Assembly (NCBI RefSeq): GCF_002846415.1
Contig: NZ_PJMX01000001.1
Location: 6,200,001-6,264,000 of the forward strand
Length of the DNA stretch: 64,000 nt
Source of the DNA: Streptomyces sp. TLI_146
GTDB lineage: Bacteria > Actinomycetota > Actinomycetes > Streptomycetales > Streptomycetaceae
Direction: 5' to 3'
Below the pieces are notes generated by a model, which saw nothing but the letters and a program-made list of their open reading frames with translations, was not told the origin of the DNA and searched no databases. A program made the translations under genes and the position numbers. Below are positions 35,171-43,262 of the stretch, one piece after another (the first letter of the stretch is position 1; every line of letters starts with the position of its first letter).

Positions 35171-37288
35171 ATGAAACCGACCGAGAGCACCGCCCCGGCC
35201 GCACGGCTGCGCGGGTTCGCGGGATTCTCCTCCAGGCTGACCGCCGGCGTCCTCGGGACCGCCGCTTTCGCCCTGGCCGTGGGGTTCTACCGGGCCCTCG
35301 ACACGGGCGACGCCCTCTTCCCCGGCTCCACCACGGGCTGGGCGCTGGCCGTCCTCACCGGGATCATCGTGGGTCATCTGGTCGCGCTCGGGCGCGACCG
35401 CTGGTGGGGCGGCACCGGCTCCGGCGCCGCCCTCACCCTCGCCGTGCTGCTCCTGTACGGCTGGGTGCCGGCCGGGCTCGTCTCCATGGCGGTGGTGGTG
35501 CTGGTCGGCGCGGCCCGCCGGCACCGCTGGCGCCAGGGCGTGCTGCACGGCGCGGTCGACATCCTCGGCATCGGCGCGGCCGCGCTGGTGCTCGCGGTCT
35601 TCGGCCACCATCCCAGCGTCCGCTCACCCTGGTGGCCCACCGAGTGGACCGTCTCCTCGGCCCCGGTGGTGGTCCTGGCCGCCGGAACGTATCTGGTGGT
35701 CACCCGGATACTGCTCTGGTACGCGCTGGCGCCGCGCGGCGGCGGACTGCCCACGGTCGCCCGGACGGCCCTGCTGCGGCAGGGCCTCGTCGCGGTCGCC
35801 CTGCTCGGCATCGCCCCGCTCATCTGCGTGGTCGCGATGGCCCTGCCGGTCCTGCTGCCGCTCTTCGCGGTCCCGCTGATCGCCCTCGACTCCACGCTGT
35901 GGATCGCCCGCGCCCGCGCCGAGGAGCAGCTGCGCGACCCGCTCACCGGGCTGCCCAACCGCCAGTGGCTCCTGGAGCGCACCTGGGCGGCCCTGGAGGA
36001 GGCCGAGGGCCCCGGCAACCGGGCCGCCCTCGTCCTGATCGACATGGATCGGTTCCGCTCGGTCAACGACACCCTCGGCCACCTCGCCGGGGACCGGCTG
36101 CTCCTCCAGATAGCCGAACGGCTGCGGCTCGCCCTGCCGCGCGGCGCCGAGGCGGCCCGGCTCGGCGGCGACGAGTTCGCCGTCCTGCTGCCCGTGGCGG
36201 ACTCCGCGACCAGCACCATGCGGATAGCCCGCGGCCTGGTCGCCGAGCTCTCCTCGCCGCTCGACCTGGACGGGCTCACGCTGGTCCTGGAGGCCAGCGC
36301 GGGCGTCGCCGTCTACCCCGACCACGCGCTGGACGCGGAAGGCCTGCTGCGCCGGGCGGACGTGGCGATGTACCAGGCCAAGCGGGACCGCACGGGCGTG
36401 GAGGTGTACGAGTCGAAGCGGGACTCCAACACCCCCGACCGGCTGGGCCTGTTGGGCGATCTGCGGCGCGCGCTCGACGCGGGCGACGTGGAGCTCCACT
36501 ACCAGCCCAAGGTCCGCTTCGACGGCCAGGTGGCCGGGCTCGAGGCCCTGGTGCGCTGGGTGCACCCGGAGCGCGGCCGGGTCCCTCCCGACGAGTTCAT
36601 CGCCATCGCGGAGTCCTCGGGCCTGATGCCGCACCTGACCGAGTACGTCCTGGAGACCGCGCTCGCCCAGGTCGCCCGGTGGCGGGCGCAGGGGCTCACC
36701 GTCCCGGTCGCGGTCAACGTGTCGCCGCGCGACGTCCACACCCCGGGCTTCGCGGGTGCGGTGGCGGCCCGCCTCGCCCGGCACGGGGTCCCGGCGGGCG
36801 CCCTCCAGCTGGAGATAACCGAGCACGTCCTCCTGGAGGACCCGCAGCGGGCCGCCGACACCCTGGCGGGCCTGACCGGCCACGGCGTGAAGATGTCCCT
36901 GGACGACTTCGGCACCGGGTACTCGTCGCTGGTGCACCTGCGCCGGCTGCCGGTCAGCGAGCTCAAGATCGACCGCTCCTTCGTGGCCCGCCTCGCCGTC
37001 GACAACGAGGACGCCGAGATCGTCCGCTGCACCCTCGACCTCGCCCACTCGCTCGGTCTGCTCGTCGTCGCCGAGGGCGTCGAGGACGACGAGACCTGGG
37101 AGCGGCTGCGCGACCTGGGGTGCGACGCCGTCCAGGGCTGGCTGGTCGCCGCCGCGATGCCGCCCGCCGAGGCCACCGCCTGGCTGCTCGCCCGCGGTTC
37201 ACGCGGCTGGCAGCGCCCCGCCGACCTGGAGGCGGCGGCCAGGTCCGCCGCCGCGGCCGAGGAGCCGTCGGGCACGCCGGTCCAGTGA
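35171..37288 (+). CDS. rmdB: Membrane-bound GGDEF-EAL c-di-GMP protein, RmdB-like
   Basis: 705 residues. The first 250 carry about six TM helices. The GGDEF domain has an intact GGDEF motif at residues 332-336, but the inhibitory I-site position reads RGAE rather than RxxD. The EAL domain is intact: EALVRW at 458, DDFGTGYSSL and AEGVE. It should hydrolyse c-di-GMP. In S. coelicolor the gene beside ligA is rmdB, a phosphodiesterase controlling colony development (recalled). The ATG at 35171 has GAGAGGGACGG upstream, better than a GTG at 35135. Confidence 0.85.
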   Translation: MKPTESTAPAARLRGFAGFSSRLTAGVLGTAAFALAVGFYRALDTGDALFPGSTTGWALAVLTGIIVGHLVALGRDRWWGGTGSGAALTLAVLLLYGWVPAGLVSMAVVVLVGAARRHRWRQGVLHGAVDILGIGAAALVLAVFGHHPSVRSPWWPTEWTVSSAPVVVLAAGTYLVVTRILLWYALAPRGGGLPTVARTALLRQGLVAVALLGIAPLICVVAMALPVLLPLFAVPLIALDSTLWIARARAEEQLRDPLTGLPNRQWLLERTWAALEEAEGPGNRAALVLIDMDRFRSVNDTLGHLAGDRLLLQIAERLRLALPRGAEAARLGGDEFAVLLPVADSATSTMRIARGLVAELSSPLDLDGLTLVLEASAGVAVYPDHALDAEGLLRRADVAMYQAKRDRTGVEVYESKRDSNTPDRLGLLGDLRRALDAGDVELHYQPKVRFDGQVAGLEALVRWVHPERGRVPPDEFIAIAESSGLMPHLTEYVLETALAQVARWRAQGLTVPVAVNVSPRDVHTPGFAGAVAARLARHGVPAGALQLEITEHVLLEDPQRAADTLAGLTGHGVKMSLDDFGTGYSSLVHLRRLPVSELKIDRSFVARLAVDNEDAEIVRCTLDLAHSLGLLVVAEGVEDDETWERLRDLGCDAVQGWLVAAAMPPAEATAWLLARGSRGWQRPADLEAAARSAAAAEEPSGTPVQ

Positions 37289-37313
37289 CCCGGCGCGCCC
37301 GACCGCGCGGTGC

Positions 37314-39284
37314 TCAGCCCGCGTGGACCGTGCCCGCGTACCGCTGGACGAACCGGGTGCCCGCGTCCGACGTCACCGTAACGTCGTAGCGGCCCTTCAG
37401 GACACGGCAGTTGAGCGAGCCGTGGCCGTGCGGGCCCACCCAGACCGTGCGCGCGCCCCGCGCGTCGTCGTCGGCGGTGACGGTGAACGCGGTCGCCGTG
37501 TCACCGGAGTTGGCGAACCGCAGCTCCACCGAGGCGTGCTCCGGCCGGGTGCCGCGCAGCGCCGCCGTGGCCGACGGCACTGCCGCTCCCGCCTCGCGGC
37601 CCGCCCGCAGGACGGTGCCGGAGAAGCGCCGCAGGAAGCCGTCCGCGCCGTGCACCGCGAAGTCGTAGCGGCCGTCCGTCCCGGCGGTGTCCCAGACGTA
37701 CGTGGCGCGCGCCCCGGGAGCCACCGTGAACGGCGTGCCGGTGAAGGGCTTCAGGGCGTTCGGCAGCACCAGGAAGTGGAAGGTCTCGCTCCCGTGGTTG
37801 GCGAGCGTACAGGTGACCTTGCCGGAGACCCGGTCCACCGAGACGTCCGCCCACGGGCGGTACGGCAGCGGGCGGTGCGGGCGCGTGCCCGGCTCCTGGG
37901 TGGCCATGGACTGGGCGCCGTTGCCCGGCAGCCGCACCGCGGGCAGCGCGTTGCCCGCGTCCGCCTTCGCCATCAGGGCCGTGGTGTCGGGCAGCTCCGG
38001 AATCGAGTAGTCCGGGTGGGTGAAGTCGAAGCAGCTGGTCAGATCGCCGCAGACGGCCCGGCGCCAGTCCGAGATGTTGGGCTCGCGCACCCCGGTGACC
38101 ACCTCCAGGAAGCGCAGGACCGAAGTGTGGTCGAACACCTGAGAGTTGACCCAGCCACCGCGCGACCAGGGCGATATCGCCCACAGCGGCACCCGGTTGC
38201 CGAGCCCGATGGGCCGCCCCCCGGCGAACTCGTCGGGAGTGCCCGGCTCGGGGAACGGCGGCGGCACATGGTCGAAGTAGCCGTCGTTCTCGTCGTACAT
38301 GAGCAGGAAGACCGTGTGCTTCCACACCTCGGGGTTGGCGAACAGCGACTGGAGGGCGGTGTTCACCCAGTGCGCCCCGTAGTCGGGGCTGGCGGCCGGG
38401 TGTTCGCAGAAGAGGTACGGCGCCACCAGCCACGACACGGTCGGCAGCGTGCCGTCCTTGCAGTGCCGGTCGAACGCGGTGAGGTCGAACTTCGTCATCG
38501 CGTTGACGTACCGGGGGTCGTCCTCGGGGAAGGCGTGGAACTGCTTGAAGTACGAGAGCCCGTTGTCGTCGTAGTCGCCGGTCCGGTCGTCCTTGCCGGG
38601 GTTGTGGTAGACGCGCCAGCTCACCCCGGCCGTCTGGAGGCGCTCGGCGTACGTCGTCCAGTCCGCGACCGGGTTGTCGGTGACCGGGGTGTTGTCCGTC
38701 CAGGGGCCGGTCGTGCCGTCCTTGCCGGGGCCGCAGGTGCCCGACCACAGGTACAGCCGGTTGGGGTCGGTGGGCCCGGCCTGCGAGCAGAAGTAGCCGT
38801 CGCAGAGCGTGAACGCGTCGGCGAGTGCGTACTGGTAGGGGATGTCCTCGCGGGTGAAGTAACCCATGGTGCGCTCGCCCTTGGCGGCGACCCACTTGTT
38901 CATCGCGCCGCCGTTGATCGCGGTGTGGCCGGTGCCCCAGTCGTGCGGCAGGCCGCCCGCGTTCTGCGCGTTGTACTTGGTGGTGTCCATCCGGAACGGC
39001 AGGACGAAGCCGTCGGCGCGGCCCGGGCTCGGCTGGCGGAAGACGGAGTCGCCGCCGGGGAGGGTCAGCGCCTGGCGGTCGTCGAAGCCGCGGACGCCGG
39101 AGAGGGTGCCGAAGTAGTGGTCGAAGCTGCGGTTCTCCTGCATGAGGATCACTACGTGCTTCACGTCCTCGACGCTGCCCTGGGGATGCGCCGCGGTGGC
39201 GGCGGCTTCGGGCAGGCCGACGGCAGCGGCGGCGGCGGTCGCGGCGGACGCGCCCACGAAGGCGCGGCGGCTCAGCGGAGTCAT
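37314..39284 (-). CDS. Tat-secreted phosphocholine-specific phospholipase C
   Basis: 656 residues. A twin-arginine signal, LSRRAFVGASAATAAAAAVG, leads the protein. The phosphoesterase motif VVILMQENRSFDHYFGTL follows at about residues 44-61, and further conserved stretches include SRGGWVNSQVFDHTSVLRFLE. Two C-terminal beta-domains (from about residue 460) are typical of the PlcN/PlcH family. It is exported folded and hydrolyses phospholipid head groups. It converges with rmdB. Confidence 0.95.
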   Translation of the reverse strand: MTPLSRRAFVGASAATAAAAAVGLPEAAATAAHPQGSVEDVKHVVILMQENRSFDHYFGTLSGVRGFDDRQALTLPGGDSVFRQPSPGRADGFVLPFRMDTTKYNAQNAGGLPHDWGTGHTAINGGAMNKWVAAKGERTMGYFTREDIPYQYALADAFTLCDGYFCSQAGPTDPNRLYLWSGTCGPGKDGTTGPWTDNTPVTDNPVADWTTYAERLQTAGVSWRVYHNPGKDDRTGDYDDNGLSYFKQFHAFPEDDPRYVNAMTKFDLTAFDRHCKDGTLPTVSWLVAPYLFCEHPAASPDYGAHWVNTALQSLFANPEVWKHTVFLLMYDENDGYFDHVPPPFPEPGTPDEFAGGRPIGLGNRVPLWAISPWSRGGWVNSQVFDHTSVLRFLEVVTGVREPNISDWRRAVCGDLTSCFDFTHPDYSIPELPDTTALMAKADAGNALPAVRLPGNGAQSMATQEPGTRPHRPLPYRPWADVSVDRVSGKVTCTLANHGSETFHFLVLPNALKPFTGTPFTVAPGARATYVWDTAGTDGRYDFAVHGADGFLRRFSGTVLRAGREAGAAVPSATAALRGTRPEHASVELRFANSGDTATAFTVTADDDARGARTVWVGPHGHGSLNCRVLKGRYDVTVTSDAGTRFVQRYAGTVHAG

Positions 39285-39351
39285 GTCAGCGGTGTCCTTC
39301 GAAAGCTCGGGTGGCGAAAGCTCAGATGGCGAAAGCTCGGGTGGCGCGAGC

Positions 39352-40770
39352 TCAGTGGAGGGTGAAGGTGACGGCCGGGGCGGCGTGGTCGGACGGCCAG
39401 CCGTTGGCGGCGGTGTCCGGCACCGGCCGGGGCCAGCCCGTGCAGAGCGTGTGCGCGGCCTCGACCCGGAGCGGCCCGGCGTACTGGACCTGGTCGATAC
39501 GGTCCTGCGGCTCGTCGGGCCGCACCGGCGACCAGGTGGCCCCCGGTTCGCGCGCCGGACGTGGGTGCGCCTCGCGGTGGGCGTCGCGCAGCCCGGCGGC
39601 GGCCAGCGCCACGGTGACCGGCCAGCGCAGCCGGGCGCCCCGGTCCAGGTGCGAGGGCGAGGCGAGCCCGGCGGCGAGGAGGACGGGGGTGCGCCGGGAC
39701 GCCAGGTCCTTCTCCATCGCGGCCAGCAGCGCCGTGGCCTGCCGGTGGCGCGTGCTCTTCAGCTCGGCCGCCTCGACCTCGGCGGGGGAGCGCCCGTCGC
39801 GCAGCGCGTACGGGCCGTACCCGGCCTCGTCGAGCTGCGCGGCCCACACCCGTACCGCCCGGCCGCCGGGCAGCCGCAGGGTGGCGGCGATCGCGGGCAC
39901 GTCCGCGACCGGCGCCGAGGCGTCGTCGAGCGGGAAGCGGCTGAGCAGCCCGACCCCGGCCGCCGTGTCATAGGCATGCCAGCCCAGGGCGCGGGCGAGG
40001 GTCCCGGCCGAGGTCGCGGCGGACTCCTGGAGCGCCACCACGTCGAGCCGCTGCCCCAGGGCCAGCCGCAGCAGCTTCTCGTGCGCGTCGGCGGTGTGCG
40101 CGCCCGCGTCCCACAGGTTCAGCGACGCCACGGTCAGGCTGGGCCTCGCCCCGGCGCGCCGCACCGGCACCTGGACCGTGACCGTGTCGGAGCCGCCCGC
40201 ACTGTCCCTGACCGCGACCGTGACCCGGCCGGGGTGCGCGCCGGGCCGGGCGGGCGCGGTGCCGGTGACCGTCCCGTCGGCGGCCACGTTCAGCCAGGAG
40301 TCGCCGGAGAGGCGGCGGAAGGACGGGGTGCCGGACGGGTTGCCCGCCGGGCGGATCCACAGGGGGGCCAGCGCCACCGAGACGCGCTCGCCCGGCCCGT
40401 ACGCGCCGGTCGTGAAGGCGTCGGTGACCGCGTGCGGCCGGACGACGGGCGGCCGGGCGGCGACGGTGAAGGGCGCTGTCCGGGCGAGGATCCCGTATCC
40501 GTCCTTGGCCAGCAGGTACGCGGTGTAGACGCCCTCGCCGAGGCCGGCGGTGTCGAGCGTGATGTCACCGGCGGCGGCCGCCACGTACGACCAGACCAGG
40601 GCGGAGCCGGTGCCGGGGCGGCGGTCGCCGTCGTAGATCCCGATCCAGTTCTTCGGGTCGGGCGCGTCGGTGGCCCAGTGGAAGGCGAGCCGGTCGCCCT
40701 CGCGGGGAGGGGCGGGCGAGGTGAGGGTCAGGGTGGCGGCGGGGGCCGCGGCCGTTCTGAGGGGGGACAC
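39352..40770 (-). CDS. Endonuclease/exonuclease/phosphatase-fold protein, degenerate
   Basis: 472 residues. Residues 1-200 look like beta-sandwich repeats (LAFHWATDAPDPKNWIGIYDGD, shown here as DPKNWIGIYDGD). From about 220 the nuclease/phosphatase fold starts: TVASLNLWDAG, VVALQES with the metal Glu, and the final SDHAAPAVTF. The expected GDxN motif is replaced by AAGLASPS, so catalysis is doubtful. The start is uncertain. A GTG at 40770 is chosen because the open frame beyond it reads into the repeat element. No signal peptide is obvious. Confidence 0.7.
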   Translation of the reverse strand: MSPLRTAAAPAATLTLTSPAPPREGDRLAFHWATDAPDPKNWIGIYDGDRRPGTGSALVWSYVAAAAGDITLDTAGLGEGVYTAYLLAKDGYGILARTAPFTVAARPPVVRPHAVTDAFTTGAYGPGERVSVALAPLWIRPAGNPSGTPSFRRLSGDSWLNVAADGTVTGTAPARPGAHPGRVTVAVRDSAGGSDTVTVQVPVRRAGARPSLTVASLNLWDAGAHTADAHEKLLRLALGQRLDVVALQESAATSAGTLARALGWHAYDTAAGVGLLSRFPLDDASAPVADVPAIAATLRLPGGRAVRVWAAQLDEAGYGPYALRDGRSPAEVEAAELKSTRHRQATALLAAMEKDLASRRTPVLLAAGLASPSHLDRGARLRWPVTVALAAAGLRDAHREAHPRPAREPGATWSPVRPDEPQDRIDQVQYAGPLRVEAAHTLCTGWPRPVPDTAANGWPSDHAAPAVTFTLH

Positions 40771-40993
40771 GGGGGGTCTGGTCCTCTCGGCTGAGTTGGC
40801 TGGACAACTTCGCCCAGTCAGCCAGGACTTCCCTCCCGTGACGTGAACGGGACATGACCGGCGGCCGCAGATCGGGGGACGCGTCGGCGGGCACGCGCGC
40901 GTGGCGGCGGCGAGGGCGGAGGGGGCCGCGCGGACGGTGATCGGCGTCCGCCCCGCAAACCGTTTAGTCGAGTGGCGACCGGGCCCCATAGGA

Positions 40994-41173
40994 TTGGGGC
41001 CTGTCGTCACATTCCCGCCTGCCCCGCGACGTCTGGCACGCACGCTCGCCGCGTTGCCGAACCGCCCACGTGGCTCCGCCACGAGGGCGCTCCGGCGCCT
41101 TGCGATCGCACGCACCAGACGTCGCGGGGCCCGCCCTCCGGGCGGACGACGGGAATGTGACGACAGGCCCCAA
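40994..41173. repeat. MITE-like palindromic element upstream of gatC
   Basis: Perfect 24-bp terminal inverted repeats (40994-41017 and 41150-41173) flank perfect 16-bp inner inverted repeats (41021-41036 and 41115-41130). The core contains short hairpins such as CGTGGCTCCGCCACG. There is no coding content. It sits 40 bp before the gatC start and may supply promoter or leader sequence. I recognise similar sequences from other Streptomyces genomes. The rest of 40771-41212 holds no gene. Confidence 0.85.
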
Positions 41174-41212
41174 CCCCAAACCACACACACCCGAACCCCT
41201 GAGGATCGCTGC

Positions 41213-41509
41213 ATGCCTGGCATTACGCGCGAGGAGGTCGCCCACCTCGCCCGGCTGGCGCGTCTGGAGCTGAAGAGCGAAGAGCTGGACCACTTCGCCG
41301 GACAGCTCGACGACATCATCGGCGCGGTCGCCCGCGTCTCCGAGGTCGCCGACCAAGACGTACCCCCGACCTCCCACCCGCTGCCGCTGACCAACGTCAT
41401 GCGCGCGGACGAGGTCCGTCCGTCGCTCACCCCCGAGCAGGCGCTCTCCGGCGCCCCGGCCCAGGAGCAGCAGCGTTTCAAGGTGCCGCAGATCCTGGGG
41501 GAGGACTAA
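41213..41509 (+). CDS. gatC: Asp-tRNA(Asn)/Glu-tRNA(Gln) amidotransferase subunit C
   Basis: 98 residues. ITREEVAHLARLARLEL at the N-terminus and the C-terminal FKVPQILGED tail are typical. The small subunit stabilises the GatA-GatB interface. GAGG precedes the ATG at 41213. It is first in the gatC-gatA-orf-gatB operon. Confidence 0.97.
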   Translation: MPGITREEVAHLARLARLELKSEELDHFAGQLDDIIGAVARVSEVADQDVPPTSHPLPLTNVMRADEVRPSLTPEQALSGAPAQEQQRFKVPQILGED

Positions 41510-41513
41510 TCAC

Positions 41514-43007
41514 ATGACGGACATCATCAAGCTCACCGCCGCCGAGATCGCCGCGAGGATCGCGTCCGGCGAGCTCACGGCCGTCGAGGTCACCGAGGCC
41601 CACCTGGCCCGCATCGAGGCCGTCGACGAGAAGGTGCACGCCTTCCTGCACGTCGACCGCGAGGGCGCGCTGGCGCAGGCCCGCGCCGTCGACGCCAAGC
41701 GCGCGGCGGGCGAGAAGCTCGGCCCGCTGGCCGGCGTCCCGCTGGCGCTGAAGGACATCTTCACCACCGAGGGCATTCCCACCACGGTCGGCTCGAAGAT
41801 CCTCGAAGGCTGGATCCCGCCGTACGACGCCACGCTCACCAAGCGGCTGAAGGCCGCCGACGTGGTCATCCTCGGCAAGACCAACATGGACGAGTTCGCC
41901 ATGGGGTCCTCCACCGAGAACAGCGCGTACGGCCCGACCGGCAACCCGTGGGACCTCACCCGGATCCCCGGCGGCTCCGGCGGCGGCTCCTCCGCGGCGC
42001 TCGCCTCCTACGAGGCCCCGCTCGCCATCGGCACGGACACCGGCGGCTCCATCCGCCAGCCCGCCGCCGTCACCGGCACCGTCGGCGTCAAGCCGACCTA
42101 CGGCGCGGTCTCCCGCTACGGCATGGTCGCCTTCTCGTCCTCCCTCGACCAGGGCGGGCCCTGCGCCCGTACGGTCCTGGACGCGGCGCTGCTGCACGAG
42201 GTCATCGCCGGGCACGACCCGCTCGACTCGACCTCCATCGACGCGCCGGTCCCGCCGGTCGTCGAGGCCGCCCGCAACGGCTCGGTGGCCGGGATGCGCG
42301 TCGGCGTCGTCAAGCAGTTCTCCGGCGAGGGCTACCAGGCCGGCGTCGTCCAGCGCTTCAACGAGTCGGTCGAGCTGCTCAAGTCGCTCGGCGCCGAGAT
42401 CGTCGAGCTGGACTGCCCGTCCTTCGACCTGGCGCTCTCCGCGTACTACCTGATCGCGCCCTCGGAGTGCTCCTCCAACCTGGCCCGCTTCGACGCCATG
42501 CGCTACGGCCTGCGGGTCGGCGACGACGGCACGAAGTCGGCCGAGGACGTCACCGCGCTCACCCGCGAGGCGGGCTTCGGCGACGAGGTCAAGCGCCGCA
42601 TCATCCTCGGTACGTACGCGCTGAGCTCCGGCTACTACGACGCGTACTACGGCAGCGCCCAGAAGGTCCGCACGCTCATCACGCGGGACTTCGAGAAGGC
42701 CTTCGAGCAGGTCGACGTGATCGTCTCCCCGACGACCCCGACCACCGCCTTCCCGATCGGCGAGCGCGCCGACGACCCGATGGCGATGTACCTCGCGGAC
42801 CTGTGCACCATCCCGACCAACATGGCGGGCAACGCCGCCATGTCGCTGCCCTGCGGCCTCGCGCCGGAGGACGGTCTGCCGGTCGGCCTGCAGATCATCG
42901 CCCCCGCCCTGAAGGACGACCGCCTGTACAAGGTGGGAGCCGCCGTCGAGGCCGCCTTCGTGGAAAAGTGGGGGCACCCGCTGCTTGAGGAGGCTCCGTC
43001 GCTGTGA
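41514..43007 (+). CDS. gatA: Amidotransferase subunit A
   Basis: The 497-residue amidase releases ammonia from glutamine for tRNA amidation. The Ser-cisSer-Lys triad is visible: Lys in GVPLALKDIFTTEG, and the serines in GGSGGGSSAALAS and TDTGGSIRQPA. It starts four bases after gatC and overlaps the next small gene by four bases. Confidence 0.98.
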   Translation: MTDIIKLTAAEIAARIASGELTAVEVTEAHLARIEAVDEKVHAFLHVDREGALAQARAVDAKRAAGEKLGPLAGVPLALKDIFTTEGIPTTVGSKILEGWIPPYDATLTKRLKAADVVILGKTNMDEFAMGSSTENSAYGPTGNPWDLTRIPGGSGGGSSAALASYEAPLAIGTDTGGSIRQPAAVTGTVGVKPTYGAVSRYGMVAFSSSLDQGGPCARTVLDAALLHEVIAGHDPLDSTSIDAPVPPVVEAARNGSVAGMRVGVVKQFSGEGYQAGVVQRFNESVELLKSLGAEIVELDCPSFDLALSAYYLIAPSECSSNLARFDAMRYGLRVGDDGTKSAEDVTALTREAGFGDEVKRRIILGTYALSSGYYDAYYGSAQKVRTLITRDFEKAFEQVDVIVSPTTPTTAFPIGERADDPMAMYLADLCTIPTNMAGNAAMSLPCGLAPEDGLPVGLQIIAPALKDDRLYKVGAAVEAAFVEKWGHPLLEEAPSL

Positions 43008-43246
43008 GCAAGGCACTGTCCAAGGCCAAGGGCTTCAAGAAGTCCAAGTCCGGTACGTACCTGTCCATCGGAACCACCGCCTTCGGCGCCTTCAGCGTGA
43101 TCAAGCAGGCCAAGAAGGCCCGTCTGGAGCACGACACGCTGAAGCTGGTCGACGCTGCCGTGTCCGCCGCCGCCATCGTGACCGGCCTCGCGATCCTGTA
43201 CCGCGAGCTGAAGCGCCTCGGCGACGACGACGTCCTGCTGGGCTGA
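43004..43246 (+). CDS. Small conserved membrane-associated protein inside the gat operon
   Basis: 80 residues. A basic N-terminus, MSKALSKAKGFKKSKSG, is followed by a hydrophobic segment (TYLSIGTTAFGAFSVI), a charged linker and a second hydrophobic segment (VDAAVSAAAIVTGLAILY). The GTG overlaps the gatA stop (GTGA), so it is translationally coupled, and gatB follows after 16 bp. The family is unrecognised; its retention between gatA and gatB suggests a linked role or a passive rider. Confidence 0.8.
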   Translation: MSKALSKAKGFKKSKSGTYLSIGTTAFGAFSVIKQAKKARLEHDTLKLVDAAVSAAAIVTGLAILYRELKRLGDDDVLLG

Positions 43247-43262
43247 GAGGGAAAGTTTCACC

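Noticed and set aside
40771..41481. N-terminal extension of the EEP-fold gene to 41481
   Set aside because: The frame crosses the palindromic element and runs antisense to gatC.
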